From assembly GCA_036266155.1 (NCBI GenBank), contig DATANR010000195.1:1-14387 (forward strand): a stretch of 14,387 nucleotides of DNA, in the 5' to 3' direction. The position numbers and the translations under genes are program-made. The stretch is from SIAJ01 sp036266155 (GTDB taxonomy: Bacteria > Planctomycetota > Planctomycetia > Gemmatales > Gemmataceae). Shown in pieces: positions 1 to 7,453 of the stretch (the first letter of the stretch is position 1; every line of letters starts with the position of its first letter). A model generated the notes under the pieces. The model did not search any database. It was not told the origin of the DNA and saw nothing but the letters and a program-made list of their open reading frames with translations.

Positions 1-300
1 CTGACCAGTTTCAAGACAACCGCGCTGCCGACCGCCGACCCGGCCAATCCACTCAACTGGGCGTTCGCGGATAGTGAGATTTGCGCCGACACAATTGGTT
101 CAGTAACACTGTCGGGGCTGAAGACCGCCAACAGTGGCAGCAGCTTTGGCATCAAGTCGCGCAGCGCTGGTACGACCGTCGTCGTCATGAAGGCCGACGT
201 CACCAACGCACCGGGCCTGCCGTTGGGATCGGCGCTTACGCCCGACAAGACGAGCCCCTACACGGCCCTGGCTGGAGACTTCTTCTTCTTGAATGTTTAA
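1..300 (+). CDS. C-terminal end of an extracellular beta-repeat protein (partial, 5' cut by window edge)
   Basis: Frame 1 is open from the first base to a TAA at 298-300 and gives the last 99 residues of a protein that starts outside the window. The sequence is rich in Ser, Thr, Ala and Gly, with alternating hydrophobic residues that suggest beta strands. A stretch reading roughly A-D-S-E-I-x-A-D-x-I-G-S-V-x-L, followed by F-G-I, resembles the repeat found near the C-terminus of the beta-helix protein at 7949-9511 (A-I-V-A-S-I-A-K-I-V-I, then H-F-G-F-V-A-Q-Q-I-G-S). It ends in DFFFLNV. Such tails occur on large planctomycete surface proteins, but I know of no enzymatic role for them. The next gene (588-1373) is convergent. 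A relic of the same tail lies at 1584-1750. The reading frame is well supported; the function is unknown. Confidence 0.7.
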   Translation: MTSFKTTALPTADPANPLNWAFADSEICADTIGSVTLSGLKTANSGSSFGIKSRSAGTTVVVMKADVTNAPGLPLGSALTPDKTSPYTALAGDFFFLNV

Positions 301-537
301 CGAGGTTTCCGCATCGTCCGCCGCATAACTTGCAAGGCCGACGCTTGAGACATGATCGTCGTTGCCACTTGGATCATCGCTACCCGTAAACGGTGAGACG
401 CCGACCTAACTTAGCTGCTAAGGCAATGGTGGACTTTGGCGAGATTGTGTGGGCATCGATCGCGCCTTTGAGCAAAGTGCACGTTGGTGGCGCCAAAAGC
501 CGATGGCGCGCACGTGCTTCTCTCTGAGAAATGCACC

Positions 538-564
538 GGCCCATTGATTAGTCACCAGTGGGCC
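538..564. terminator. Possible shared hairpin terminator between convergent genes
   Basis: GGCCCATTG (538-546) and CAGTGGGCC (556-564) form a 9-bp stem around a 9-base loop. There is one non-Watson-Crick pair: a G-U wobble when read from the plus strand, a C-A mismatch when read from the minus strand. It lies 24 bases past the stop of the minus-strand gene ending at 588. The plus-strand gene ending at 300 is much further away. No clear U-tract follows on either strand, so the call is weak. The rest of 301-587 shows no gene; a small CTTAG/CTAAG hairpin lies at 410-422. Confidence 0.3.
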
Positions 565-587
565 AGAGCCTCATCTCTGATTTCGCG

Positions 588-1373
588 TTACTTGTGCTTG
601 CCTGGATTCAAGATCGTGACGTTGTCGGTCGCCGTAACCGTGTCCTGTCCGTGTCCGCCATCGATTGTCGCGTCGAGCAGTGCGCTCAGGCCAGCGAGGC
701 CATCACCGGCCACGGATAATCCTAAAACGTCCTTGCCATTTCCGCCGAACTCGTGGATGGTGACCGCACCGGTGCTACCGGCCGCCACGTTCACATCGCC
801 AGTAATAGTATCCTTGCCGTTGCCACCACGTGCGGTGATTGTCAAAGAACCGTCCACTTCCGCAGCATATGCGAACGACAAGGTGTCCATGCCGTTGTTG
901 CCTTTAAGGTCGATTGTCAAGGCGCCTGCGAGGACAGCCGTCGATCCGGTTGCTGGCCCAGTGACCGAGAGCGCGTCCTTACCGTTGCCGCCATCGACTA
1001 GAAGCGTGAGGCTGGAAGTCGCGTCGATGCCGTGACTCAGATCGGCGGTGAAAGTATCATCCCCGTTGCCTAACGCGACATTGATGGTTCGTGCGATGCC
1101 GACATAGTCACCAGTCAGAGAGTAAGAGACGCTATCCTTGCCGCTGCCAGCCCGTACGTGGACGGAGTCCACTGGTCCGGTCACCGGATACACCATGCCA
1201 TCGACGGTAACGGTCAGCCCGCTCGCCGTTCCATCGTCAGTAATCTGCACGTTGTTGGCGAACTGATCGCCTTTCACAGTCAGGATTCCGCCGTTCTGTA
1301 CGACGGTGACACTTGGTACTGTCCGCTCATTCAGTGATTCGAGTTGCAGGGCGGTTGTGGAAGAGTTGGCCAT
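588..1373 (-). CDS. Putative surface protein with seven widely spaced RTX-like GxGxD turns
   Basis: A 261-residue protein. The ATG at 1373 is preferred over an in-frame start at 1472 because GAGGTG lies 6 bases upstream of it and the protein then begins with the planctomycete-type motif LESLNERTVPS (residues 11-21). There is no hydrophobic signal peptide. After an N-terminal beta region (22-70), glycine turns of the form G-[SN]-[GN]-[KDMQ]-D recur with aspartates at residues 80, 106, 133, 163, 188, 215 and 244. They are separated by 25-30 residues of alternating hydrophobic, strand-like sequence. Individual turns such as GGNGKD resemble RTX/hemolysin calcium loops (GGxGxDxUx), but true RTX repeats are 9 residues long and contiguous. 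A beta-solenoid or beta-sheet protein with one acidic turn per coil is a reasonable inference. Calcium binding is not shown. It has no catalytic motif and no cysteine. It probably acts outside the cytoplasm. Confidence 0.8.
   Translation of the reverse strand: MANSSTTALQLESLNERTVPSVTVVQNGGILTVKGDQFANNVQITDDGTASGLTVTVDGMVYPVTGPVDSVHVRAGSGKDSVSYSLTGDYVGIARTINVALGNGDDTFTADLSHGIDATSSLTLLVDGGNGKDALSVTGPATGSTAVLAGALTIDLKGNNGMDTLSFAYAAEVDGSLTITARGGNGKDTITGDVNVAAGSTGAVTIHEFGGNGKDVLGLSVAGDGLAGLSALLDATIDGGHGQDTVTATDNVTILNPGKHK
642..1148 (-). repeat. Protein-level repeat array: seven GxGxD turns at 25-30 residue spacing
   Basis: Residues 76-244 of the 261-residue protein carry seven glycine-aspartate turns. 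The aspartate-to-aspartate intervals are 26, 27, 30, 25, 27 and 29 residues. The turns are best conserved at residues 128-133, 183-188 and 210-215, where each reads GGNGKD. The intervening sequence is divergent, so the array is visible as a protein pattern and not as a DNA tandem repeat. Confidence 0.6.
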
Positions 1374-1583
1374 GAATTCACCTCGTTTGACAGGGCGAGG
1401 GAACAGGGTCGGTCGCTGGGCAAGTGGCAATTGAGTTGACGGGGTCGCTCGCGTCGAAACGGGCGACGACAACTGCCGAGACTCGCCTATGTCAGAATCC
1501 TAGCCTCCCTTCTCTGGCAGTCCATGCAAAACCGCGGCCATTTTGTACGATCACGCAGCGACTCATGACCCGCTCCAAGAATT

Positions 1584-1750
1584 GAGGCGGCGGCAAATTC
1601 GCCTCGTGAAGTTATTACAGGCACTGCGTTGCTCACCCTGCCAAGGCCGATGTGGCCAATGATCTCGATCTTGCGCTCTGTGGCAGCCTGACGTCAGACA
1701 AGGCCCCGTACGTCGCCGCAGCCAGAGACTTCTTCTTCGTCCAAGCGTGA
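1584..1750 (+). pseudogene. Relic of a second copy of the DFFF-tail domain, frameshifted
   Basis: In one frame, bases 1643-1750 read KADVAND...LTSDKAPY...ARDFFFVQA and then TGA. The tail at 190-300 reads KADVTNA...LTPDKTSPY...AGDFFFLNV. The two align over 36 positions with one single-residue gap and 19 identities, and they stop at the same point. DNA similarity is also visible (AAGGCCGA, GACAAG, GAGACTTCTTCTTC). Upstream of 1643 the matching frame hits a TGA at 1607-1609. In another frame, 1584 to about 1640 reads ANSPREVITGTALLTL, matching the parent's order of elements before KADV. A one-base shift near 1640 would join the two. No start codon or longer open frame exists, so this is a degraded fragment and not a functional gene. 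Confidence 0.6.
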
Positions 1751-1915
1751 TAGGTCCAGTCGCGGGCCTCGTCGATCCGACAACGGCGTGCCCGCGAACT
1801 CTTCGTACGCGGAAGAGCTTTCCATTCAATTGCCAATTCTGTCGGTTGTGCGGCCTCATCGGGTCCGAACGGTCGAGACGGTTGCTCTAGCTTTGAGCAC
1901 GTTCCGACCCCATTC

Positions 1916-1919
1916 AGGA
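1916..1919 (+). promoter_or_regulatory. Ribosome-binding site deciding the GTG start of the cellulase
   Basis: AGGA lies 7 bases before the GTG at 1927. This supports GTG as the start. From there the protein begins with an Arg-rich stretch and then LETFEDRLTP, the expected planctomycete N-terminus. No in-frame ATG is nearby. Confidence 0.5.
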
Positions 1920-1926
1920 CCCATCC

Positions 1927-4767
1927 GTGCATCATCTCTTGTCGCGCCGACCCTCCCGGCGTGCGTCCACTCGCCGATCACTTCGGCTCGAGACCTTTGA
2001 AGACCGACTCACTCCCGCCATCGCAACTTTCCAGCTCTCCAGCGACTGGGGCGCCGGCTTTGTCGGCACGATTCGGCTGGCCAACGATCAGCCGGCCCCC
2101 ATTGATGGTTGGCGGCTCGAGTTCGATTTCCCCTACCAGATCACGCAGATCTGGAATGGCGTCATCGCGAGCCACGCCGGCGCCCATTACGTCATCGACG
2201 ATGCCGGCTACAACCGCACGATCAACCCCGGTCAGGCGGCCGACTTCGGTTTCGTCGGGTCACCGGGCAATGTCACCAATTTCCCGGCAAATTACCTGTT
2301 GAACGGGGTGCCGCTGGCCGGCGGGACCGTGCCGAGCGTGTCCGTCGCGGATTTCTCCGTGACCGAAGCGGACACGACACCAGTCGTCGCCGGATTCGCC
2401 GTTAACTTGTCCGCCGCGTCGACGGCCCCGGTCATGGTCAACTACGCGACGAGCAGCGGACGGGCCAAGAGTGGCATCGACTTCCAGGCGGCGAGCGGAA
2501 CGCTCACATTCCAGCCGGGCGAGACGAGCAAGACAATTCCGGTCAATGTCCTTGGCGACCTACTCAACGAATCCAATGAGACGTTTTACCTGACAATCGC
2601 AAATCCAATCGGCGCAACGCTCGGAACGGCTCGGGCCACCGGGACCATTGTGGATAACGATCCGCTGCCCGCGTTCAGCGTTTCCGACGTATCCGTCGTC
2701 GAACCCGATGGCAGCGCCATCGCCGCCGGGCCCCTGCACACGAGCGGGAACCAGATCCTGGACGCCCGCAACCGACCGGTCCGGCTATCCGGCGTCAACT
2801 GGTTCGGCATGGAGGGTACTAGCTACGCGCCGGGCGGTCTCTGGATCCGCGGCTATCGGGACATGATGGATCAAATGCGCGATCTCGGTTTCAACGTGAT
2901 CCGACTGCCGTTCTCCAGCCAGCTCTTCGATGCGGGTAGCACGCCCAGCGGCATCAACTTCACGCTCAATCCGGACCTCCAGGGGCTCAATGGCCTGGGG
3001 ATCATGGACCGCATCGTCAGCTACGCCGGCCAAATTGGTTTGCGCATCATCCTCGATCATCACCGATCGGAAGCAGGCAATGGCGCCGAAGGGAATGGCC
3101 TGTGGTATACGGGCGCGTATCCCGAAGCACGCTGGGTCGCCGACTGGCAGATGTTAGCCCAGCGCTATGCCGGCAATCCGACCGTGATTGCAGCCGACTT
3201 GCACAACGAGCCGCATGACTCCGCCAACTGGGGCGGCGGCGGGGCGACCGACTGGCGACTCGCCGCCGAACGCGCCGGCAACGCCATCCTCGCGGTGAAC
3301 ACCGACTGGCTCATCATCACGGAAGGCGTCCAGCAGGCCAGTTCCGGGTGGACCTGGTGGGGCGGCAACCTGTCGAACGCTGGCATGTACCCGGTGCGAC
3401 TCGACGTGCCCGGCCGGCTCGTCTATTCGCCGCACGACTACCCGGCCTCGGTGTACCCGCAGCCGTGGTTCAGCGCGCCCGATTATCCACACAATTTGTA
3501 CGCCGTGTGGGAGGCGAATTGGGGATACCTGTTCCGTCAGGGCACCGCGCCGATCCTGCTTGGTGAATTCGGCAGCAAATTGGAAACAACTTCCGACCAG
3601 CTTTGGGCGGACACGATCGTCAACTATCTCTCCGGCGACCTCGATGGCAATGGCACGAACGACCTGGGGCCGGGCCAACAGGGGGCAAGCTGGACGTGGT
3701 GGAGTTGGAACCCCAACTCGGGGGACACAGGCGGGATCCTTCAGGACGATTGGATTCACGTCCAACAGCCGAAGATCGACCGGTTGACCCCGGTTCAGTT
3801 CGGCGACGCCGCCCGACCGGCCCTGGCGACTTTCACCGTCACCCTGTCCGCACCGAGCGGTCGTACCGTCTGCGTCAACTACGCCACCGCCGATGGGACC
3901 GCAACCGCAGGGCTCGATTACCTGGCAACGTCCGGCACTCTGAAGTTCCTGCCCGGTCAGACGAGTAAGACCGTAAGCGTCCAGGTCCTGGCCGACGACA
4001 TTACCGAATCGCCCGAATCGTTCTACCTGCGCCTGTCGAACCCGCGCTATGCCACGCTCGCCGATGCCGAGGGACTGGGCACAATCCGTGATGTGACAGA
4101 CCCGCCGCCGCCCACGATTCATGCCGGCGATAAGCAAATCACCGAGGGAAACAGCGGCACTGCGACGATGGTATTCAAGGTCTGCCTGTCGACCCTCTCG
4201 ACGCAGCCAGTGACGGTCCATTTCACAACGGCCGACGTCACGGCGCTGGCGGGTAGCGACTACGTGTCCGTGAGCGGGACGCTCACGTTCGCACCCGGCG
4301 TCATGACTCAGACGATCACGGTGCCGATCGTTGGCGACCTGATCGCGGAGAATCTGGAAACGTTCCAGATCGTCCTGTCGAACCCGACGAACGCAACGCT
4401 GGCAACCGACCACGCGACCGGGACGATAGTCGACAACGACTCGCCATTGCCGGCGGGTATCCAGGTTTCATTCAACGCGCGGTCCGACTGGGGGACAGGC
4501 TTCGTGGCCGACATGTCGATCACCAACAACCGGCCGGCCGATGTCGCCGGCTGGACCTTGGAATTCGACCTGAATCGGACCATCACCAACATTTGGAATG
4601 CCGAGATCGTGAGTCACGTCGGAACGCACTACGTGCTCCGCGCGGCACCTTGGAACCCGCGCATCGCGGCCCACGGCGGGCACGTTGACTTTGGCTTTCA
4701 GGGGGAGACTGGCAACATCGGGGCGGGACCAACCAACTACGTCTTCAATGGACTACCGCTTCCTTGA
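1927..4767 (+). CDS. Multidomain secreted endo-beta-1,4-glucanase, GH5 (GH5_1-like), with Calx-beta and CBM2 modules
   Basis: A 946-residue protein starting at GTG. Residues 21-30 are LETFEDRLTP, with no ordinary signal peptide. Domain order: CBM2 (33-131; aromatics W41, W76, Y95); Calx-beta 1 (136-245); first strand of Calx-beta 2 (248-268); GH5 catalytic domain (269-626); rest of Calx-beta 2 (627-722); Calx-beta 3 (730-838); CBM2 (845-946; W855, W890, W909). The GH5 domain closely resembles the Acidothermus E1 endoglucanase as I recall it. It has LHNEPH with acid/base E428, GEFGSK with nucleophile E547, R326 in IRLP, H378/H379, H503 and Y505 in SPHDYP, and the WSWNPNSGDTGG stretch. It should cleave internal beta-1,4 bonds of cellulose outside the cytoplasm, with the CBM2 modules binding crystalline substrate. 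A DxDxNGxxD loop (571-579) may bind calcium. All catalytic residues are present. The nesting of GH5 inside a Calx-beta is unusual. Confidence 0.93.
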   Translation: MHHLLSRRPSRRASTRRSLRLETFEDRLTPAIATFQLSSDWGAGFVGTIRLANDQPAPIDGWRLEFDFPYQITQIWNGVIASHAGAHYVIDDAGYNRTINPGQAADFGFVGSPGNVTNFPANYLLNGVPLAGGTVPSVSVADFSVTEADTTPVVAGFAVNLSAASTAPVMVNYATSSGRAKSGIDFQAASGTLTFQPGETSKTIPVNVLGDLLNESNETFYLTIANPIGATLGTARATGTIVDNDPLPAFSVSDVSVVEPDGSAIAAGPLHTSGNQILDARNRPVRLSGVNWFGMEGTSYAPGGLWIRGYRDMMDQMRDLGFNVIRLPFSSQLFDAGSTPSGINFTLNPDLQGLNGLGIMDRIVSYAGQIGLRIILDHHRSEAGNGAEGNGLWYTGAYPEARWVADWQMLAQRYAGNPTVIAADLHNEPHDSANWGGGGATDWRLAAERAGNAILAVNTDWLIITEGVQQASSGWTWWGGNLSNAGMYPVRLDVPGRLVYSPHDYPASVYPQPWFSAPDYPHNLYAVWEANWGYLFRQGTAPILLGEFGSKLETTSDQLWADTIVNYLSGDLDGNGTNDLGPGQQGASWTWWSWNPNSGDTGGILQDDWIHVQQPKIDRLTPVQFGDAARPALATFTVTLSAPSGRTVCVNYATADGTATAGLDYLATSGTLKFLPGQTSKTVSVQVLADDITESPESFYLRLSNPRYATLADAEGLGTIRDVTDPPPPTIHAGDKQITEGNSGTATMVFKVCLSTLSTQPVTVHFTTADVTALAGSDYVSVSGTLTFAPGVMTQTITVPIVGDLIAENLETFQIVLSNPTNATLATDHATGTIVDNDSPLPAGIQVSFNARSDWGTGFVADMSITNNRPADVAGWTLEFDLNRTITNIWNAEIVSHVGTHYVLRAAPWNPRIAAHGGHVDFGFQGETGNIGAGPTNYVFNGLPLP

Positions 4768-4803
4768 TCCGTTGTAGTCGGAATTCAAGTCGCCCTTGGA
4801 TGT

Positions 4804-4840
4804 CTTCCGGAAGCGGTGCGGATGGCCGAGATCGACGGCC
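4804..4840. repeat. Two short inverted repeats downstream of the cellulase
   Basis: CTTCCGGAAG (4804-4813) is a perfect 10-base palindrome. GGCCG (4824-4828) pairs with CGGCC (4836-4840) around a 7-base loop. They lie 37-73 bases past the cellulase stop and could end its transcript, but no T-tract follows. The rest of the gap, 4841-5026, has no gene and no promoter I can support. Confidence 0.25.
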
Positions 4841-5026
4841 CTGTCGACACTCGTGTGGCGGCCGTTCCGAGCGTGGTCTGCGTCCCTGCAGACCTTGGAG
4901 CACTTTTCCCTCCTGGCTAGAATCGAGCCATACTTGGTGATTGTTTCTGGCCGAAAGAAGATTCGCGCGCATGGAGTGATCGTGAGCCGGTCCATTTGTC
5001 GCCAAACTCTGCTCTCAAAGTGATTG

Positions 5027-7453
5027 ATGAGGCGACGGCATCTGTCGTACCTTGCGAAAGTACTCGCTCTTGCCGCCATCTATCTCGGGGCAGCAAAGCT
5101 TGGGCTGAGCATGGCTTTCGTGGCCGAGCAGGTCACTCCAGTCTGGCCACCCACGGGCATCAGTATCGCCGCTATTCTGATCCTGGGTTACCGCGTCTGG
5201 CCGGGAATTGCGCTCGGAGCTTTTCTGGCCAATGCCACCGCCAATGAACCCATCGGGACGGCAATCGGAATCGCGGTCGGCAATACCCTCGAAGCCATTG
5301 TCGCTGTCTGGTTACTCAAGCAATTCGCCGATTTCGATCGCTCGTTATCGCGATTGAGAGACGTCCTCGCGTTCCTGTTGGTTACGGCGAGTGTGAGCAC
5401 CGCTCTGTGTGCGACGATCGGCGTCAGCGGCCTCTGTCTCGGCGGAGTGCAGCCCTGGCGTGCCTTTGCGGACGTTTGGCTAGTGTGGTGGCTCGGGGAC
5501 GCGACCGGGGCACTGCTCGTCGCTCCGACCATCCTGACCTGGGCCTCCATTTCCATTTCTTCAGGCTGGCAGCGCCGACTGCCCGAAATCATCGCGCTCG
5601 CCGGGGCATTATTGCTCGTGGGTCTGACCATTTTCGCGGCCCAACTTCCCTGGGTCACCACAGATCACCCACTGGAGTATGCCATATTTCCATTGGTCAT
5701 CTGGGCAGCGCTCCGCTTCGGACAACGCGGCACCGCCGCGGTCACGCTCGCAGCCTCGGCCTTCGCAATTTGGGGAACGGTCAATGGTTCCGGCCCATTC
5801 AGCCGAGGAACGATCCACGAAAACCTCATTCTGTTACAGACGTTCCTTGCAGCGGTCACGGCTACGGCACTGCTCTTGGGTGCGGCTTTGGCCGAGCGAA
5901 ACCGGGCAGATCGTCGCCGACTAATTGATCTGGGAATCACTCACATCCTTTCGGAGTCCGCATCGCTGGAGGAGGCAAGCCCAAAGATCTTGAAATCAAT
6001 CTGCCAAGGTCTCGACTGGGATGTCGGAGAGATCTGGCGTGTGGACCGTGAGTTTCAACTGCTTCGCTACGTCGAGATTTGGAATCAACCGGACTGGCCT
6101 GTTCCACGATTCCTCGAAGTGAGTCAGCAGCTCACATTCGTCTCCGGGCTGGGACTGCCGGGGCGTGTCTGGATGCATGGGGAACCCGCATGGATTCCCG
6201 ATGTCGCGATGGACGCGAATTTTCCCCGAGCGTCCGCCGCAGCCCGCGATGGCCTCCGCGGAGCGTTGGCATTTCCGATCCGCCTCGGAGATGAAGTCCT
6301 CGGAGTGATGGAGTTTTTCAGTCGAGAAGTCCAGCGGCCTGACCGACAGCTTCTTCAGGTTTTTGCCGGGATAGGTAGTCAGATAGGCCACTTCGTCCAG
6401 CGAAAGCGGGCAAATGAACAGCTACGGATCTCCGAACGGAACTTACGGCTGATCGCCGAGAACACTTCCGACGTCGTAATCGCATACGATCTTGGGCGCG
6501 AGCTACTCTACGTGAACCCAGCTTTCGAAGAGTTCACCGGTTACACGATCGCGGAATTGCGAAGCCGCAAATCCATCGATTATCTCCATCAGGACGACGC
6601 ACCACGCATGCTGAAATTGATGGAGGGACTCTATGCAGGCGGGGCTTTCGACGGAGAGGAGTTCCGGATCGTCACGCGAGCGGGAGAAGTGAAGTGGTGC
6701 CTCAGCAGTTGGGGTCCATTGCTTGACTCCGACGGGACACGGATCGGGATTCAAGGTCGCGAGTGCGACATCTCCGCACGCAAACACGCCGAAGACGCGC
6801 TGCGCGAGGCAGATCGGCGGAAGGACGAGTTCCTCGCAATGTTGGCCCACGAGCTTCGTAACCCCCTCGCGCCGATTCGAAACGCGATACACGTTATCGG
6901 GCAAGCGGGAGCCAATTTAGCTACTCTTCAGAAACCTCAGGCAATCGCGGAACGACAAGTGCAGCACATGGCGCGTTTGTTGGACGATCTCCTCGATGTC
7001 TCTCGCATTAGTCGGGGTCGCATCGAGCTACGAAAGGAGATCGTGGACATGTCAACGATCATCAAACGTGCCGTCGAGGCCGTTCAGTTGCTGATCGAAG
7101 AAAAAGGCCACCAACTCACCGTCTCCCTACCGGATGGACCCCTTATCGTTGAGGCCGATGCCGCGCGCATGGAACAAGTGTTGACGAACCTCCTGAACAA
7201 TGCTGCCAAATACACGGACTCGCGAGGAAGCATTTGGTTGACGGCTGCCCACGTCGATGATGCTGCCCGGCTTCACGTCCGCGTCACGGACAAGGATTCG
7301 GTTCGGCATTTCGGACTGTCGTTCAGCTCGCACTTGGCACAGGTGATCTTCCCTTTGAGCGTGACCGACGTGCGACAAGGACGATCCGGGCATTCAGGGC
7401 GCTCTGCAGAAACGCCACGAAGTCGTGCCAGGCCAGCGCGTCACGGGCTTTGA
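5027..7453 (+). CDS. Membrane sensor histidine kinase, MASE1-GAF-PAS-HisKA, with a truncated ATPase domain
   Basis: 808 residues from the ATG at 5027; a TTG one codon earlier is the alternative. Residues about 8-293 form a multi-helix MASE1 membrane sensor (V-W-P-P-T-G-I early, W-W-L-G-D-A-T-G later). A GAF domain follows (about 303-455), then PAS (467-585), then HisKA with phospho-acceptor H608 in LAHELRNPL. The ATPase domain starts normally, with an N-box around N721/N725 (LLNNAAKYTD). After V-T-D755, however, the next residues are KDSVRHFGLS instead of the D-x-G-x-G box. The sequence LAQVIFPLSVTD then looks like a decayed version of the L-x-x-V-F-x-L-F-x-Q stretch that normally follows. 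The last ~27 codons lie in the wrong frame of a VOC gene fragment. The G1 glycines and G2 box are absent, so autophosphorylation is unlikely. No response regulator gene is adjacent. It is probably a pseudogene or a sequence-error victim of a once normal orphan kinase. Confidence 0.88.
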   Translation: MRRRHLSYLAKVLALAAIYLGAAKLGLSMAFVAEQVTPVWPPTGISIAAILILGYRVWPGIALGAFLANATANEPIGTAIGIAVGNTLEAIVAVWLLKQFADFDRSLSRLRDVLAFLLVTASVSTALCATIGVSGLCLGGVQPWRAFADVWLVWWLGDATGALLVAPTILTWASISISSGWQRRLPEIIALAGALLLVGLTIFAAQLPWVTTDHPLEYAIFPLVIWAALRFGQRGTAAVTLAASAFAIWGTVNGSGPFSRGTIHENLILLQTFLAAVTATALLLGAALAERNRADRRRLIDLGITHILSESASLEEASPKILKSICQGLDWDVGEIWRVDREFQLLRYVEIWNQPDWPVPRFLEVSQQLTFVSGLGLPGRVWMHGEPAWIPDVAMDANFPRASAAARDGLRGALAFPIRLGDEVLGVMEFFSREVQRPDRQLLQVFAGIGSQIGHFVQRKRANEQLRISERNLRLIAENTSDVVIAYDLGRELLYVNPAFEEFTGYTIAELRSRKSIDYLHQDDAPRMLKLMEGLYAGGAFDGEEFRIVTRAGEVKWCLSSWGPLLDSDGTRIGIQGRECDISARKHAEDALREADRRKDEFLAMLAHELRNPLAPIRNAIHVIGQAGANLATLQKPQAIAERQVQHMARLLDDLLDVSRISRGRIELRKEIVDMSTIIKRAVEAVQLLIEEKGHQLTVSLPDGPLIVEADAARMEQVLTNLLNNAAKYTDSRGSIWLTAAHVDDAARLHVRVTDKDSVRHFGLSFSSHLAQVIFPLSVTDVRQGRSGHSGRSAETPRSRARPARHGL

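Larger units (their letters stand above)
1374..1926. other. Divergent intergenic region holding a gene relic
   Basis: This 553-base gap separates the minus-strand repeat protein from the plus-strand cellulase. Its middle third (1584-1750) is a decayed copy of the tail seen at 1-300, described separately. Both flanking genes must start from promoters in this gap, but I could not find a convincing -35/-10 pair for either. The last 175 bases before 1927 contain nothing I recognise apart from the AGGA ribosome-binding site. Confidence 0.5.

Noticed and set aside
484..1035. 183-codon plus-strand frame
   Set aside because: It is mostly antisense to the GxGxD repeat protein, and its Ser/Pro/Leu periodicity mirrors the repeat on the other strand.
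588..1472. Longer 294-residue version of the repeat protein
   Set aside because: The extra 33 residues are low-complexity. The internal ATG at 1373 has a good ribosome-binding site and gives the expected N-terminal motif.
3154..4413. 419-codon open frame on the minus strand
   Set aside because: It lies fully antisense to the cellulase. Its product is Arg/Gly/Val-rich with no domain, and it exists because GC-rich coding DNA keeps the opposite strand open.
2331..4440. Calx-beta repeats as a DNA tandem repeat or CRISPR-like array
   Set aside because: The similarity is at protein level, the units are over 300 bases apart and diverged, and there are no short identical repeats with spacers.
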